Shown here: piece by piece, positions 1 through 4,632 of the stretch
How the letters are laid out: the number at the start of each line of letters is the position of its first letter
Numbering within the stretch: the first letter of the stretch is position 1
From: Pseudomonadota bacterium
GTDB taxonomy: Bacteria; Pseudomonadota; Gammaproteobacteria; Xanthomonadales; Xanthomonadaceae
Direction: 5' to 3'
DNA length: 16,336 nucleotides
NCBI GenBank assembly: GCA_023457475.1
Contig: JAEWLO010000289.1
Span: 1-16,336, forward strand
Translations under genes and position numbers: made by a program
The notes under the pieces: model-generated
Told to the model about the DNA's origin: nothing
The model's database searches: none
Seen by the model: only the letters and a program-made list of their open reading frames with translations

Positions 1-1555
1 CGGCGTCGCGCTGGATGTCCATGCGGATGGACTTCTGCGTGGTCTTCAGCCGCAGCTTGCTGAACTCGAAGTAGTCCTCGGAGTTCGCAAGGGAGAGCTC
101 GCCGTTACGGACCGCCACGTCGCCGAAAATGTAGGCGCTGTGGTCCTGGCTGTAGCCGACGAAATCCACCGTATCGACCGTTTTGATGTTGAAGAGCTGG
201 TCTTCCATCATGCGGTCGAGCTGGTGTCCCGAGCCGCTGAACACGGCACCCTGCGCAAGGCTGATGATGCGCTTCTTAAACTCGGTGGCGCTGGCGACCT
301 GGGCACCGGTGAATGTGCCTTTCACGGATGGAGCGTCGTGCGGGAAGTCCACGCGGAAGAAGTACCAGCTCTCGTCGGTCGCTTCGTGGCGCTGGAAATA
401 CAGCGCCTCCGGATAGCAATTTGCGATCTGATGGATGGAGGCCGATGCGCGCTGCAGCTTGGCCACGGCTTCCTGCTCCAGTTCGTCAACCTCGGCAAGA
501 TCGCGGTCAGCGGCCTGCTCGCGGCACAGCTTCTCGAAGCGCAGCGCGTCGAACTCGAACCAGTAGAGGCGGGAGCTGTGTTCGATGTGAAACTCGGCGC
601 GCTTCTCACGTCCGTAGACGATCAAAGCCTTGTCCATGGCGGTCTTGGCCATGAGCAGGTCGCCCAGGTAGCGTGCCTCGGCCAGATCGGCGTCCCACTC
701 CTCCTGTGGCTCATCGCTCGCCAACGCACGCAGGTGCAGGTCGTTCCAGTCGGTCTTCTTCCCATCCCGCTGCTTGATCTGCGCGGCCCGGCACTTGAAC
801 CCCAGCTTTTCAGCGCGTCTGGCGTGCTTGAGCGTGTAGGCGCGTGCGCCCGGCTCGTTGTCCAGGCCCCAAACCAACGTGGGCAAGTTGCCCGGCCGAA
901 GCGCGGCCAGCTCCTTCAGGGATGCCTCCGGATATGCATTGCTGGACATGGCAGAGACGGCACAGTTACCGCGCTGGACGAGCGCAATGGCGTCGAAGAT
1001 GCCTTCAACGATCCACACCTCCTTCGCGTCCCGCATTGCGGCCAGGGCGGTCGGCGCAGCCCACCAAACGCCCGCGTAGCTCTGGCCCGGCGCGAACCTC
1101 GCCTTTTGCTTGCCAAAGCGGTGCGGCCGATCAATCAGACGTTCCCACCAGCCGCCTTTGGCAAGCGGGAAGCGCACCGTAGCGGTGCCCGCCCTCAGAG
1201 TGCGGTCGTAGTGACTGTCCTGCGAGTACAAGCCCTGCAACGGCTTCAGGTCGAAGCCGCGCGCCGACTGCAGGTAGGCATCGGCCGCGGCGTTGGGCCG
1301 CGCCTCCGTCGCCGGGTGACGCTTGGAATAGTCGTCGAAGAGGTCGTCGTACAAGTCTTTGACGTAGACCGTCTGGCCGCACTTCGACTTACGGCCGCAA
1401 CGCAGCACCCAAGGCTTGGAAAGGCACGTGTACAGCTCCTTCTTGCCGCAGTGGGGGCATTTGCCACCGCGCATGTAGTCGGTGCCCTGGCGATGCTTCA
1501 GGCCGTAGTCCCGCTCTACGCGGAGCAGGACTTGCTGGCGGATGTCTTCTTGCAT
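1..1555 (-). CDS. TOPRIM-domain phage replication protein (primase-like), 3' end outside window
   Basis: Minus-strand frame open from the ATG at 1555 to the left edge: 518 codons with no stop, so the C-terminus is missing. Seen: an N-terminal zinc-binding motif with C33-P-H-C36 and a second pair C53 and C59. A TOPRIM-like segment follows with E184 (motif IVEGIFDA, about residues 182-189) and LDNEPG at about 231-236, where the usual second Asp of DxD is Glu (D232-N-E234). Family knowledge: zinc-ribbon plus TOPRIM is the plan of phage and plasmid primases that make RNA primers for replication, often fused to a helicase. The remaining visible residues (about 300-518) show no motif I recognise. 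It is the last visible gene of the early operon, where P2-like phages keep their replication protein. The spacing to the nearest purine-rich Shine-Dalgarno is poor, and an 11-codon ORF ends 7 bases upstream, which suggests translational coupling. The long plus-strand frame over it is a shadow. Confidence 0.85.
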   Translation of the reverse strand, partial: MQEDIRQQVLLRVERDYGLKHRQGTDYMRGGKCPHCGKKELYTCLSKPWVLRCGRKSKCGQTVYVKDLYDDLFDDYSKRHPATEARPNAAADAYLQSARGFDLKPLQGLYSQDSHYDRTLRAGTATVRFPLAKGGWWERLIDRPHRFGKQKARFAPGQSYAGVWWAAPTALAAMRDAKEVWIVEGIFDAIALVQRGNCAVSAMSSNAYPEASLKELAALRPGNLPTLVWGLDNEPGARAYTLKHARRAEKLGFKCRAAQIKQRDGKKTDWNDLHLRALASDEPQEEWDADLAEARYLGDLLMAKTAMDKALIVYGREKRAEFHIEHSSRLYWFEFDALRFEKLCREQAADRDLAEVDELEQEAVAKLQRASASIHQIANCYPEALYFQRHEATDESWYFFRVDFPHDAPSVKGTFTGAQVASATEFKKRIISLAQGAVFSGSGHQLDRMMEDQLFNIKTVDTVDFVGYSQDHSAYIFGDVAVRNGELSLANSEDYFEFSKLRLKTTQKSIRMDIQRDA

Positions 1556-1562
1556 GTCCGGA

Positions 1563-1598
1563 TCAGCCTTTCGCTGCGGTGGCGGTGTGGTGGTGCAT
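1563..1598 (-). CDS. 11-codon leader/coupling mini-ORF before the replication gene
   Basis: ATG at 1598 is preceded by a strong Shine-Dalgarno (AGGAGAG, 1609-1603) and encodes MHHHTATAAKG, with TGA at 1565-1563. The TOPRIM gene starts 7 bases later at 1555 and has only a distant, weak ribosome site of its own. I infer that ribosomes loaded here re-initiate at 1555. Three consecutive His codons (CAC) recall amino-acid leader peptides, but the only strong hairpin lies upstream of this ORF, not downstream, so classical attenuation is not supported. It may be a chance ORF. The good ribosome site is the main evidence. Confidence 0.35.
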   Translation of the reverse strand: MHHHTATAAKG

Positions 1599-1613
1599 GG
1601 TTCTCTCCTGAAC

Positions 1614-1644
1614 AGCCCGGCGGTGTTGGCGCACCGCGCGGGCT
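1614..1644 (-). promoter_or_regulatory. Strong hairpin between the 86-residue gene and the TOPRIM gene
   Basis: On the transcript, arms AGCCCG and GCGGTG (separated by one bulged C) pair with CACCGC and CGGGCT around a 6-base loop, giving 12 base pairs. It lies just after the stop of the upstream gene (1655) and just before the Shine-Dalgarno at 1609-1603. No T-tract follows, so it is more likely an RNA-stability or ribosome-access element than a terminator. Confidence 0.4.
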
Positions 1645-1654
1645 GGGGTGGCGC

Positions 1655-1915
1655 TTATTCGTCTGCCGGTGTGGACCGGTTGAGGATTGCGGTCAGGTCT
1701 TCGGCGATGTGGTGCGCAATGGCCGAGGTGTGATCGGCTTCGATGCCCAGCATCTTCGCGGCCTCGCTGGGCAGCTTGCCCAGCAGGTCGGCTGCAAGGG
1801 CAAGCCTCCACAACCGTTGATAGTCCGCGCCTCCGATAACCTGGGCACCGGCGTCATGAGACGGCGGGCCGGGGTTCCTCACCGGCGGCGGGTGGTGGCC
1901 GTTGGACCGTCCCAT
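1655..1915 (-). CDS. Hypothetical early-operon protein, 86 residues
   Basis: Not recognised. The start ATG at 1915 overlaps the stop of the preceding gene by one base (TGATG), the usual sign of coupled phage genes. The N-terminus is rich in Gly, Pro and His. The second half is helical and amphipathic (about residues 30-80: a Leu/Ala-rich stretch, then EAAKMLGIEADH and IAEDLTAIL). There is no signal peptide, membrane segment or metal motif. It lies between two small genes and the TOPRIM gene, so a role in replication or takeover is possible but is inferred only from position. Confidence 0.7.
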   Translation of the reverse strand: MGRSNGHHPPPVRNPGPPSHDAGAQVIGGADYQRLWRLALAADLLGKLPSEAAKMLGIEADHTSAIAHHIAEDLTAILNRSTPADE

Positions 1916-2208
1916 CAGTGGTTCCTCCTCGCGTCGAGCCGGGCGCTTTGAAGCCAGGCGAAATAGCGTGCTGCCTCGCCCTCGGCGAGGAGGAACACTG
2001 AGCAGCCGACCTGCAGGGCATTGTGTGCGGCCGCGCGCACGCCATCGCAGTGGTGCGCCACGATGGAGAGTGCCGCGTCAGACTCGGCGTGTACGAGCGA
2101 AGCAAACAACATGCCCTGCTGATCCACGGATGCGCGTAGGAAGACGCCGGGTGCTGCGGTGCCCAGTTCGATGACGGGCTGTCGGGAAGATGGCGGTGAA
2201 GCGCTCAT
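1915..2208 (-). CDS. Hypothetical early-operon protein, 97 residues
   Basis: Not recognised. Its ATG at 2208 overlaps the stop of the upstream gene (TGATG), and its own stop overlaps the next ATG in the same way, so three genes form a tightly coupled set. The protein is Ala-rich with short hydrophobic strands (GVFLRASVDQQGMLFASLV, then ALSIVAHHCDGV, then VFLLAEGEAARYFAWL), which look like a small soluble alpha/beta fold. No catalytic motif is evident. Coding status rests on the overlapping junctions at both ends and on a well-formed globular-looking composition. Confidence 0.7.
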   Translation of the reverse strand: MSASPPSSRQPVIELGTAAPGVFLRASVDQQGMLFASLVHAESDAALSIVAHHCDGVRAAAHNALQVGCSVFLLAEGEAARYFAWLQSARLDARRNH

Positions 2209-2450
2209 CAGTGGCTCCCCTGGTCATGGGCCTGTCCGCTGGCGGGACCCGCCGACACGGTGGCCGTGAGCGCTTCGAGAACGTCGCCCAGGGTCAGGGA
2301 AAGTGGGGAGCGACCGGTGGCCACCAGTCGCGCTACCAGCGCTTGGTACTGGTCAATAGGCCATTCAGTGCAGTCGGCGATGTAGCCGAAAATGAAAGCG
2401 ATCTGGCGCGTTGGCCGATCGCTGGGCACAGCTCGGGTATCTGCTGCCAT
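2208..2450 (-). CDS. Small early-operon protein behind the RNA switch, 80 residues (frame continuous with an Ash/Icd-like leader frame)
   Basis: The ATG at 2450 has a textbook Shine-Dalgarno (AAGGAG, 2464-2459, 8 bases away), which fixes the short form. The protein begins MAADTRAVPSDRPTRQ and holds a compact middle part (IAFIFGYIADCTEWPIDQY, then LTLGDVLEAL). I do not know a function. The same frame is open without a stop back to an ATG at 2786 (192 residues), an ATG that overlaps the stop of the upstream 68-residue gene (ATGA). That longer frame contains the FFVALHRYGHMPASFMAGG segment I associate with Ash/Icd-like prophage proteins. The ribosome site of the short form is covered by the sense copy 2 element of the antisense system, so this gene is the likely regulated target. 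Confidence 0.65.
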   Translation of the reverse strand: MAADTRAVPSDRPTRQIAFIFGYIADCTEWPIDQYQALVARLVATGRSPLSLTLGDVLEALTATVSAGPASGQAHDQGSH

Positions 2451-2458
2451 GGGGCGGA

Positions 2459-2503
2459 CTCCTTGGAAGTTGGAATCCACCACCTCGCTGCCAAGCAAGG
2501 TGG
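2459..2503 (-). promoter_or_regulatory. Target hairpin and ribosome-site element (sense copy 2)
   Basis: A 9-bp hairpin (CCACCTTGC / GCGAGGTGG with one G-U pair, 2503-2480) shows the loop TTGGCA, the same loop as hairpin 2 of the leader. After 20 bases comes TCCAAGGAG (2467-2459), which contains the Shine-Dalgarno AAGGAG of the 80-residue gene. Pairing with the antisense copy at 2538-2517 would hide the ribosome site. Confidence 0.55.
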
Positions 2504-2570
2504 CGGACGGCACGGGTTGGCAGACCGGTCCAAGGGAGGCCGGCGGGGCCGGAGCCCCCCACGTACCGCC
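2500..2570 (-). ncRNA. Probable antisense RNA segment (CI/C4-like)
   Basis: Holds CTCCCTTGGA (2538-2529) and CTGCCAA (2523-2517), separated by 5 bases. These are complementary to TCCAAGG(AG) and TTGGCAG, which occur in that order both upstream (2674-2654) and downstream (2494-2459). It is preceded by a GGGGC / GCCCC hairpin with a 4-base loop (2558-2545). CCGG repeats on either side of the first element could present it in a loop. The ends of any processed RNA are guesses. In P4 the CI RNA is cut from the leader transcript, and that is assumed here. Confidence 0.45.
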
Positions 2571-2614
2571 CGCCATAAAACTGGCAGGCATGTGCCCATA
2601 GCGATGCAGGGCAA

Positions 2615-2647
2615 CAAAAAAGCGCCGAGCATCATGTGATGGGCGCT
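2615..2647 (-). terminator. Rho-independent terminator inside the leader RNA
   Basis: Stem AGCGCC / GGCGCT with an inner stem CATCA / TGATG, followed directly by six T on the transcribed strand. It lies within the early operon, about 165 bases before the next gene's start, so it must be conditional: read-through is needed to express the replication genes. Confidence 0.7.
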
Positions 2648-2699
2648 GGTGCGCCTTGGAATTCGGGCTGCCAAGCCCGGTCGCCGATTGTGCGGCGAC
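2616..2699 (-). ncRNA. Structured leader RNA with four hairpins and terminator (P4 CI / P1 C4-type attenuator)
   Basis: Predicted RNA of about 85 bases. Hairpin 1 is GTCGCCG / CGGCGAC (2699-2680). Hairpin 2 is CGGGC / GCCCG with loop TTGGCA (2679-2664). Hairpin 3 is GGCGC / GCGCC (2655-2642). A terminator hairpin, AGCGCC / GGCGCT (2647-2621) with an inner CATCA / TGATG stem, is followed by TTTTTTG (2621-2615). All main stems are perfect. Hairpin 3 and the terminator share bases 2642-2646, so they exclude each other. The loop of hairpin 2 (TTGGCAG) and the TCCAAGG at 2660-2654 form sense copy 1, complementary to the antisense copy downstream. Family knowledge: P4 CI RNA and P1 C4 RNA work through just such matched segments and early termination. 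Confidence 0.6.
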
Positions 2700-2705
2700 G
2701 TGGGA

Positions 2706-2735
2706 ATAGTTGCTCCGTCCATGGGCAGCTGTCAA
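2706..2735 (-). promoter_or_regulatory. Promoter of the structured RNA / replication operon
   Basis: Perfect -35 TTGACA at 2735-2730, then 18 bases to a weak -10 (AACTAT, 2711-2706). The expected transcription start is near 2699, exactly at the first hairpin. The promoter is internal to the early operon and sits after the 68-residue gene. Its arrangement resembles that of the early promoter at 3733-3704. Confidence 0.55.
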
Positions 2736-2782
2736 GGGAAAATGAGGGAAAGTGTGGGAAACGTTCAAACCGGTGGAGACGT

Positions 2783-2989
2783 TCATGCGGACACCTGTGC
2801 AACGGGGTACACCGGCAGCACCACGTACGGGCCGCCAGCAGCGATATGAGCGACGACCTGGGCACGCAGCGCCTCGGCCTGACGCAGCTTCTCGGCATAA
2901 GAGACGTGTTGCTCCCGAGTGGGAGTCGTAACGAACGTGGGGGCCATTGCAGAGGCCCAGCCGTCGTGATGGATCTTGTGCCTGAACAT
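2783..2989 (-). CDS. Hypothetical early-operon protein, 68 residues
   Basis: Not recognised. The start ATG at 2989 has a moderate GGGGA ribosome site 10 bases upstream. An internal ATG at 2947 would give 54 residues but has no ribosome site. The central part is a charged amphipathic helix (REQHVSYAEKLRQAEALRAQVVAHIAAG), followed by a hydrophobic, Pro-containing tail (PYVVLPVYPVAQVSA). Its stop overlaps an ATG (ATGA at 2786-2783) that opens the Ash-like frame. It lies between ogr and the RNA control region. Confidence 0.6.
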   Translation of the reverse strand: MFRHKIHHDGWASAMAPTFVTTPTREQHVSYAEKLRQAEALRAQVVAHIAAGGPYVVLPVYPVAQVSA

Positions 2990-3052
2990 GGGCAGTACTT
3001 CCCCGCTGGCGGCAAGGCCGCCAGTTCATCGTGGTGGAACAGGGTGGGTGCT

Positions 3053-3400
3053 TTACGGCTGGGCGGCGGGCGGCGCTTCTTTTAACGCTTCGATTGCGTC
3101 AAGAAGGTCCAATTGGTCGATCCCACGATCCGCTTTCCATGCCAAGTGCAACTGCGTGCGCAGGAAGCTCGCCGTAGGAGGCAGGTCGCTGGCAATGGAA
3201 TTGGGGATGCCACTCGGGCTGGCGATGCCAGTCAGTTCAGAGTGACCGCTGAAGCTCGCGCCACAAAGCGGGTTCTCGCAGACATAGACGTCGTTGCGCA
3301 GGTACTTGTGCTGCAGGCTGCTGGTGCGCTTGATCAGCGCATTGCCGCAGTACTCGCAGCAGAACACCGCACGACGGCCCGGGGAAGGCGCAGCGCTCAT
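3053..3400 (-). CDS. ogr: Ogr/Delta-type zinc-finger activator of late transcription
   Basis: 115 residues. The Cys pattern C15-x2-C18 ... C41-x4-C46, with YVCENPLCGASF, matches the zinc finger of P2 Ogr and P4 Delta. Family knowledge: these proteins bind upstream of late promoters and recruit RNA polymerase through its alpha subunit to switch on capsid, lysis and tail genes. It is longer than P2 Ogr (72 residues). The extra C-terminal part (about 60-115), with a helix near the end (DQLDLLDAIEALKEA), has no finger and no role I know. The start at 3400 overlaps the stop of the gp16-like gene by 4 bases (ATGA), so the two are co-translated. In P2 ogr stands alone after gene D; here it belongs to the early operon, so late activation would follow directly from early promoter firing. 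Confidence 0.88.
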   Translation of the reverse strand: MSAAPSPGRRAVFCCEYCGNALIKRTSSLQHKYLRNDVYVCENPLCGASFSGHSELTGIASPSGIPNSIASDLPPTASFLRTQLHLAWKADRGIDQLDLLDAIEALKEAPPAAQP

Positions 3401-3675
3401 GCGGTCTTCCTCCGTCCTGTGCCCGCCGATTTTTTGGCGCGAGTGATTTTGAGGGGATTTGTGCCAGAATCCGGCTTGCGCTTGATGCCCAGGGCGACGG
3501 CGGCTTGGTGAGACGCACCGGTGTTTCCCTTGCCCACGCCGCGCAGAGCATCGTTGACGGCATCGCGGCTGAGCTGGTGAGCAGCAGCGAAGGCGGTAAC
3601 GGTTACGCCGTTATCGCGCAGCCACTGTCGGGCCTGCTCTGGAGTACGCAGCGCGGTCCGTCGTTTTGCAGCCAT
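3397..3675 (-). CDS. BcepMu gp16-like DNA-binding protein (Cox/early regulator position)
   Basis: 92 residues from the ATG at 3675, chosen because AGGGG lies 8 bases upstream; the frame's earlier start at 3726 has no such site. Residues about 10-65 (RTPEQARQWLRDNGVTVTAFA, then LSRDAVNDALRGVGKG, then HQAAVALGIK) match my memory of the BcepMu gp16 family, a small helix-turn-helix phage group. The C-terminus is a basic tail rich in Lys and Arg. It is the first gene of the early operon, divergent from the repressor gene. In P2 this place is held by Cox, which represses the lysogenic promoter and directs excision; a similar role is likely but inferred. Confidence 0.8.
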   Translation of the reverse strand: MAAKRRTALRTPEQARQWLRDNGVTVTAFAAAHQLSRDAVNDALRGVGKGNTGASHQAAVALGIKRKPDSGTNPLKITRAKKSAGTGRRKTA

Positions 3676-3694
3676 TCCGTTTCCCCTGTGTAAA
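3666..3694 (+). promoter_or_regulatory. Candidate repressor promoter
   Basis: TTGCAG at 3666-3671, 17 bases, then TGTAAA at 3689-3694. The start would fall near 3701, just before the operator, so the repressor could control its own synthesis. The -35 lies inside the first codons of the divergent gene. Both boxes are imperfect. Confidence 0.35.
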
Positions 3695-3699
3695 AGCTG

Positions 3700-3727
3700 G
3701 GTGAATGTTGGTGAAGTTAACTGCACC
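3700..3727. promoter_or_regulatory. Probable repressor operator
   Basis: GGTGAAGTTAACTGCACC at 3710-3727 is an 18-bp inverted repeat with one mismatched pair around a GTTAAC centre. A third half-site-like copy (GGTGAATGTT, 3700-3709) abuts it as a direct repeat. It fills the spacer of the early promoter and lies just downstream of the candidate repressor promoter, where a dimeric Cro/CI-type repressor would be expected to act. Confidence 0.5.
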
Positions 3728-3733
3728 TGTCAA
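3704..3733 (-). promoter_or_regulatory. Early (lytic) promoter
   Basis: Consensus -35 TTGACA at 3733-3728, an 18-base spacer, then a weak -10 (AACATT, 3709-3704). The transcript would begin near 3697, giving a leader of about 20 bases before the gp16-like gene. The spacer is exactly the 18-bp near-palindrome described as the operator. Confidence 0.6.
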
Positions 3734-3746
3734 GGGGAATTTGAGC

Positions 3747-4181
3747 ATGTCTGTGGGTAAGAGGCTGAAGGAAGAAAGGAATCGTCTGGGGCTTTCCCAA
3801 ACCGCCATGGCGGTTGCCTGCGGGGCTGCCGGCAAGCGAACCCAGATCATGTTCGAGCAGGACGACCACGTGCCGAACGGCAACTACTTCATTGCCGCCG
3901 ACGAAATCGGTGTTGATGTGACCTACGTGCTCGTTGGTCGCCGCTCACTTTTGGACGAGGCTGATACTGAATTGCTCGATGCTTGGCGCGGCGCGTCGCG
4001 CTCGGCCCGGGCCGCCGCCCTGAACCTGCTCTCCGGCACGGAGCCGCGCGTGTCGGAAAAGGCACCGCGCACCTCCTTCACGAACACGAGCATCGGCCAG
4101 CAGATCAGTGGTGACGTGGATCTGCGTAATCAGAAGATCACGGTCAAGGCCCCAAAGCCCGCGCACAAGGCCGCCAAATAG
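3747..4181 (+). CDS. Cro/CI-family phage repressor (immunity protein)
   Basis: 144 residues from the ATG at 3747, preceded by AAGGGG at 3732-3737; an upstream start at 3705 would lie in the operator. Residues about 4-60 form an XRE helix-turn-helix (VGKRLKEERNRLGLSQ, then AMAVACGAAGKRTQIMFEQ, then FIAADEIGVDVTYVLVG). The last 35 residues (IGQQISGDVDLRNQKITV followed by a Lys/Ala-rich end) show no LexA/S24 peptidase residues. I infer that, as for P2 C, RecA-driven self-cleavage is unlikely. It is the only confident plus-strand gene of the window and is divergent from the early operon. The late operon's last gene D points at it from the other side, so late read-through would run antisense to it. 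Confidence 0.85.
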   Translation: MSVGKRLKEERNRLGLSQTAMAVACGAAGKRTQIMFEQDDHVPNGNYFIAADEIGVDVTYVLVGRRSLLDEADTELLDAWRGASRSARAAALNLLSGTEPRVSEKAPRTSFTNTSIGQQISGDVDLRNQKITVKAPKPAHKAAK

Positions 4182-4632
4182 CCTCAGTTCGTCGTCTATT
4201 CAGGCCGTTAACCCGCGCGCAAGAGCGCCGAGGTGGCGTGTCAGGGTGTGATGGACTATGAGTTGCTGTAGCGGTGCGAAGGAAAGTGTGGCCATGTGCG
4301 TGTGCAATGGCCGTACCGTGTTTGACCACGCGGTGGTTGGGCAAGTGTTTACAGGCGATGTGCAAATGCGCTGCCCGCACGCCGAAGCGGTGCGGCGCAT
4401 GGTCCACGGCAGTCGCCGTCGCCACAGGGGTAGCAGTTCCCTTTCCACAGCGTTGCTGGCCATCGCTATATGGGACTCAACGTCGGCATTCTTCGGGGTT
4501 TCGCCCTCTGGTATTGGACCGCTCACGCAGGCTGGCCTGCTGTTCGGCTGCGGTCTAGCAGCGCGCTATGCGCCGGCAGCGCGGAGGATTATTGCCAAGG
4601 GCTGGAAGGCACGGCGGGCGAACCGTATACCG
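4182..4632. other. 450-base gap between repressor and gene D; no convincing gene
   Basis: The region between two converging genes. The best candidate is a plus-strand frame (ATG 4294, or 4258, to 4683) with AAGGAAAG at 4279-4286. It would encode a Cys/His-bearing start, a hydrophobic middle (LSTALLAIAIW) and a basic end, and would overlap the last 51 bases of D on the other strand. I recognise nothing in it, and codon use does not look strongly coding. Hairpins GGCCAT / ATGGCC (4291-4313) and CGCGCT / AGCGCG (4562-4583) are present, but neither has a T-tract, so no certain terminator for D or for the repressor is seen. Confidence 0.4.

Larger units (their letters stand above)
2451..2786 (-). 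other. Ash/Icd-like open leader frame overlapping the structured RNA region
   Basis: Upstream continuation of the 80-residue gene's frame. It is open from ATG 2786, with a further in-frame ATG at 2591. The segment from about 2630 to 2574 reads ARRFFVALHRYGHMPASFMAGG, which resembles the conserved core of the Ash family (phage P4 region) and the Icd-like proteins of P1-type loci as I remember them. Family knowledge: in P1 the icd frame lies directly behind the C4 antisense RNA. Whether this frame is translated, or is kept open only by the RNA structure, cannot be told from one sequence. Confidence 0.5.

Noticed and set aside
140..1951. 603-codon plus-strand open frame
   Set aside because: Shadow of the minus-strand TOPRIM gene and its upstream neighbours; the minus strand gives zinc and TOPRIM motifs and coupled starts, while the plus product has no recognisable domain and no sensible start.
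2333..2722. 129-codon minus-strand frame beginning MDGATIPTSPHNRR
   Set aside because: Runs through the same RNA region in another frame, begins upstream of the likely transcript start, and has Arg/Pro-rich composition; probably open only because of the structured RNA sequence.
4144..4526. Minus-strand frames of 93 and 108 codons after gene D
   Set aside because: No ribosome site, no family likeness, overlap the repressor or cross the orphan gap; neither resembles ogr, which was found elsewhere.
4562..4583. Hairpin CGCGCT / AGCGCG as late-operon terminator
   Set aside because: No T-tract on the transcribed strand; GC-rich inverted repeats of this size are expected by chance here.
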